In this document: piece by piece, positions 3,902 to 5,144 of the stretch | Position numbering within the stretch: position 1 is the first letter of the stretch | Layout: each line of letters opens with the position of its first letter | Program-made: the position numbers and the translations under genes | The notes under the pieces: model-generated | Told to the model about the DNA's origin: nothing | Databases searched by the model: none | The model's input: the letters and a program-made list of their open reading frames with translations, nothing else | DNA from: JBBQVO01 sp038211505 | GTDB lineage: Bacteria; Chloroflexota; Dehalococcoidia; DSTF01; JACRBR01 | Assembly: GCA_038211505.1 (NCBI GenBank) | Contig: JBBQVO010000220.1 | Span: 1-5,144, forward strand | Reading direction: 5' to 3' | Length of the DNA stretch: 5,144 nucleotides

Positions 3902-5144
3902 ATGCCACGCATCCCCGGCCGCGCGTTGTTCTTCGGGCCCGCCGCGCTGGCCGTGCTCGTCGTCGCGCTGTTTCTCGCGGGCGGGTCACGCGATGCCGCG
4001 GCCGCGCCTAACCTCGTGAGCAACGGAGATTTCGCCACCGACACGGCGGGCTGGACTGCCGGCGTCGACACAGCGTCGCCGCTGGACTGGTTCGCGGGTC
4101 CGATCGACGACGCCGATGGTAGCCCCGGCTCGGGCTCCGGCGCGGTCACCTACACCGGCGGCGGTGCGGGCGATGCCGTTGCCACGCAGTGTGTGGACAT
4201 CAGCCTAGTCGGCCCGGGACGGTATGCGTTATCGGGAAGCGTCAAATTGCCTGGCGGCGAGGCGACAACGCCGGCCGCCTCGCTCGATGTGACGGTGTTC
4301 ACGGACACGGCGTGCAACAACGACGCGGTCGCGCATCCATCGGGCACGCTCTCACCAAATACGAGTGGCTGGCAGCAGTTCAACGGCAATGTGTTCATCT
4401 CGTCGGAGCAGAGCATACGCGTCGAGCTTGTGACGCACGCGGGCGCGCAAGGCGACACCGTATTGTTCGACAACGTCTCGCTGTCAAACGAAACGCCGCC
4501 CCCGACGGAAACGCCCACCGATACCGAGACGCCGACGGATGTACCGGCGGACACCGATACGCCGACCGACGTGCCGACCGACACGGATACGCCGACGCCG
4601 GTGGACACCGACACACCAACGCCTGTCGATACCGACACGCCCACGCCCGCCGACACCGATACGCCGACGGCCGTCGACACAGACACGCCGACGCCGGTGG
4701 ACACCGACACACCAACGCCTGTCGATACCGACACGCCCACGCCCGTCGACACCGACACGCCGACTCCCGTCGACACCGATACGCCGACTCCCGTCGACCC
4801 CGACACGCCGACGCCTGTCGATACCGACACGCCCACGCCCGTCGATACCGACACGCCGACGCCCGTCGATACTGATACACCCACGCCCGTCGATACCGAG
4901 CCGCCGACGCCCGTCGATACTGATACGCCCACGCCCGTCGATGCCGATACGCCGACACCCGTCGACACCGACACGCCGACGCCGACAGACACCGATACGC
5001 CGACGCCCGTCGACACCGACACGCCGACGCCGACAGACACCGATACGCCGACGCCCGTCGACACGGACACGCCGACGCCGACAGACACGGACACGCCGAC
5101 GCCGACAGACACCGACACGCCGACGCCGACAGACACCGACACGC
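3902..5144 (+). CDS. secreted protein: signal peptide, carbohydrate-binding-like domain, DTDTPTPV repeat tail (3' end outside window)
   Basis: The frame runs open for 414 codons to the right edge, so the C-terminus is missing. Residues 1-35 form a signal peptide: Arg3 and Arg7, a hydrophobic core at about 8-27, and an Ala-rich region (DAAAA, 31-35) suited to cleavage before Pro36-Asn37. Residues 37-194 look like a beta-sandwich carbohydrate-binding or galactose-binding-like domain. It opens with NLVSNGDFATDTAGW and closes with TVLFDNVSL, both hallmarks of that fold; Cys97 and Cys138 may form a disulfide. From 197 on, the chain is Thr/Pro/Asp-rich and becomes regular DTDTPTPV/T octads from 227. 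Such tails are extended, acidic and often O-glycosylated stalks. A catalytic or anchoring domain may lie beyond the window. The likely role is at the cell surface or in polysaccharide binding; no enzyme activity is visible. Confidence 0.88.
   Translation, partial: MPRIPGRALFFGPAALAVLVVALFLAGGSRDAAAAPNLVSNGDFATDTAGWTAGVDTASPLDWFAGPIDDADGSPGSGSGAVTYTGGGAGDAVATQCVDISLVGPGRYALSGSVKLPGGEATTPAASLDVTVFTDTACNNDAVAHPSGTLSPNTSGWQQFNGNVFISSEQSIRVELVTHAGAQGDTVLFDNVSLSNETPPPTETPTDTETPTDVPADTDTPTDVPTDTDTPTPVDTDTPTPVDTDTPTPADTDTPTAVDTDTPTPVDTDTPTPVDTDTPTPVDTDTPTPVDTDTPTPVDPDTPTPVDTDTPTPVDTDTPTPVDTDTPTPVDTEPPTPVDTDTPTPVDADTPTPVDTDTPTPTDTDTPTPVDTDTPTPTDTDTPTPVDTDTPTPTDTDTPTPTDTDTPTPTDTDT
4490..5144 (+). repeat. 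24-bp tandem repeat array encoding DTDTPTPV/T octads
   Basis: An irregular Thr/Pro/Glu/Asp lead-in occupies 4490-4579. From 4580 the array is in strict 24-bp register: 23 full units plus a partial one at the window edge. Units 1-16 end mostly in Val and units 17-23 are Val or Thr. Non-consensus residues are few: PA in unit 3, AV in unit 4, DPDT in unit 10, DTEP in unit 14, DADT in unit 16. Larger duplications are visible: 4589-4648 recurs at 4685-4744 (a 96-bp step), and units 17-18 (4964-5011) are identical to units 19-20 (5012-5059). Most differences between units fall at third codon positions. The array continues past the window, so its true length is unknown. Confidence 0.95.

Noticed and set aside
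4150..5142. A 330-aa minus-strand open frame made of SVSTGVGV repeats
   Set aside because: It is the antisense image of the octad array in the wobble-sharing phase. It has no domain in its non-repeat part, and the + strand gene has a Shine-Dalgarno, a signal peptide and a carbohydrate-binding-like domain over the same bases.

Overview
This is a high-GC window with strong G/C preference at codon third positions. It holds four protein genes, all on the + strand, and one long repeat-filled intergenic stretch. The best guess for the source is a Chloroflexota-type bacterium, possibly an uncultured Dehalococcoidia or Thermomicrobia-like lineage. That guess rests on the secreted protein with a very long Thr/Pro/Asp tail, the class III-type zinc alcohol dehydrogenase, and palindromic intergenic repeats of a style I associate with that phylum. 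It is an inference from style, not from any marker gene.

Layout. Bases 2-916 are the 3' end of a TPR-repeat protein gene whose start lies outside the window. A sigma70-like promoter (947-975) and a strong Shine-Dalgarno then lead into a 334-aa protein (1013-2017) with QxxxG(G/A)(W/F)-like motifs of the alpha/alpha-toroid terpenoid-cyclase/prenyltransferase fold but no obvious cyclase acid motif. Bases 2018-2590 are non-coding and hold several repeat types: a 10-bp-phased ACGAAGG array, a CCCCTTCCCG hairpin, GC palindromes, three copies of a 22-bp palindrome (two inside a 76-bp tandem duplication), and a short repeat cluster directly before the next gene. A complete 361-aa zinc-dependent alcohol dehydrogenase follows (2591-3676) with all expected zinc and NAD residues. 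After a hairpin-rich spacer (3677-3901) comes a secreted protein gene (3902 to beyond the right edge). It has a signal peptide, a carbohydrate-binding-like beta-sandwich domain, and at least 23 copies of the octad DTDTPTPV/T.

The genes do not look like one operon. Each of the three complete starts has its own Shine-Dalgarno, and the gaps of 96, 573 and 225 bases carry promoter-like or hairpin structures. No shared pathway can be read from the sequence. The toroid protein and the dehydrogenase could both act on lipid or isoprenoid substrates, but that is speculation. I see no defence system, CRISPR array, RNA gene or transposase. The points most worth a second look are the repeat-packed 573-bp spacer, the expanding octad array, and the structured leader before the secreted protein.
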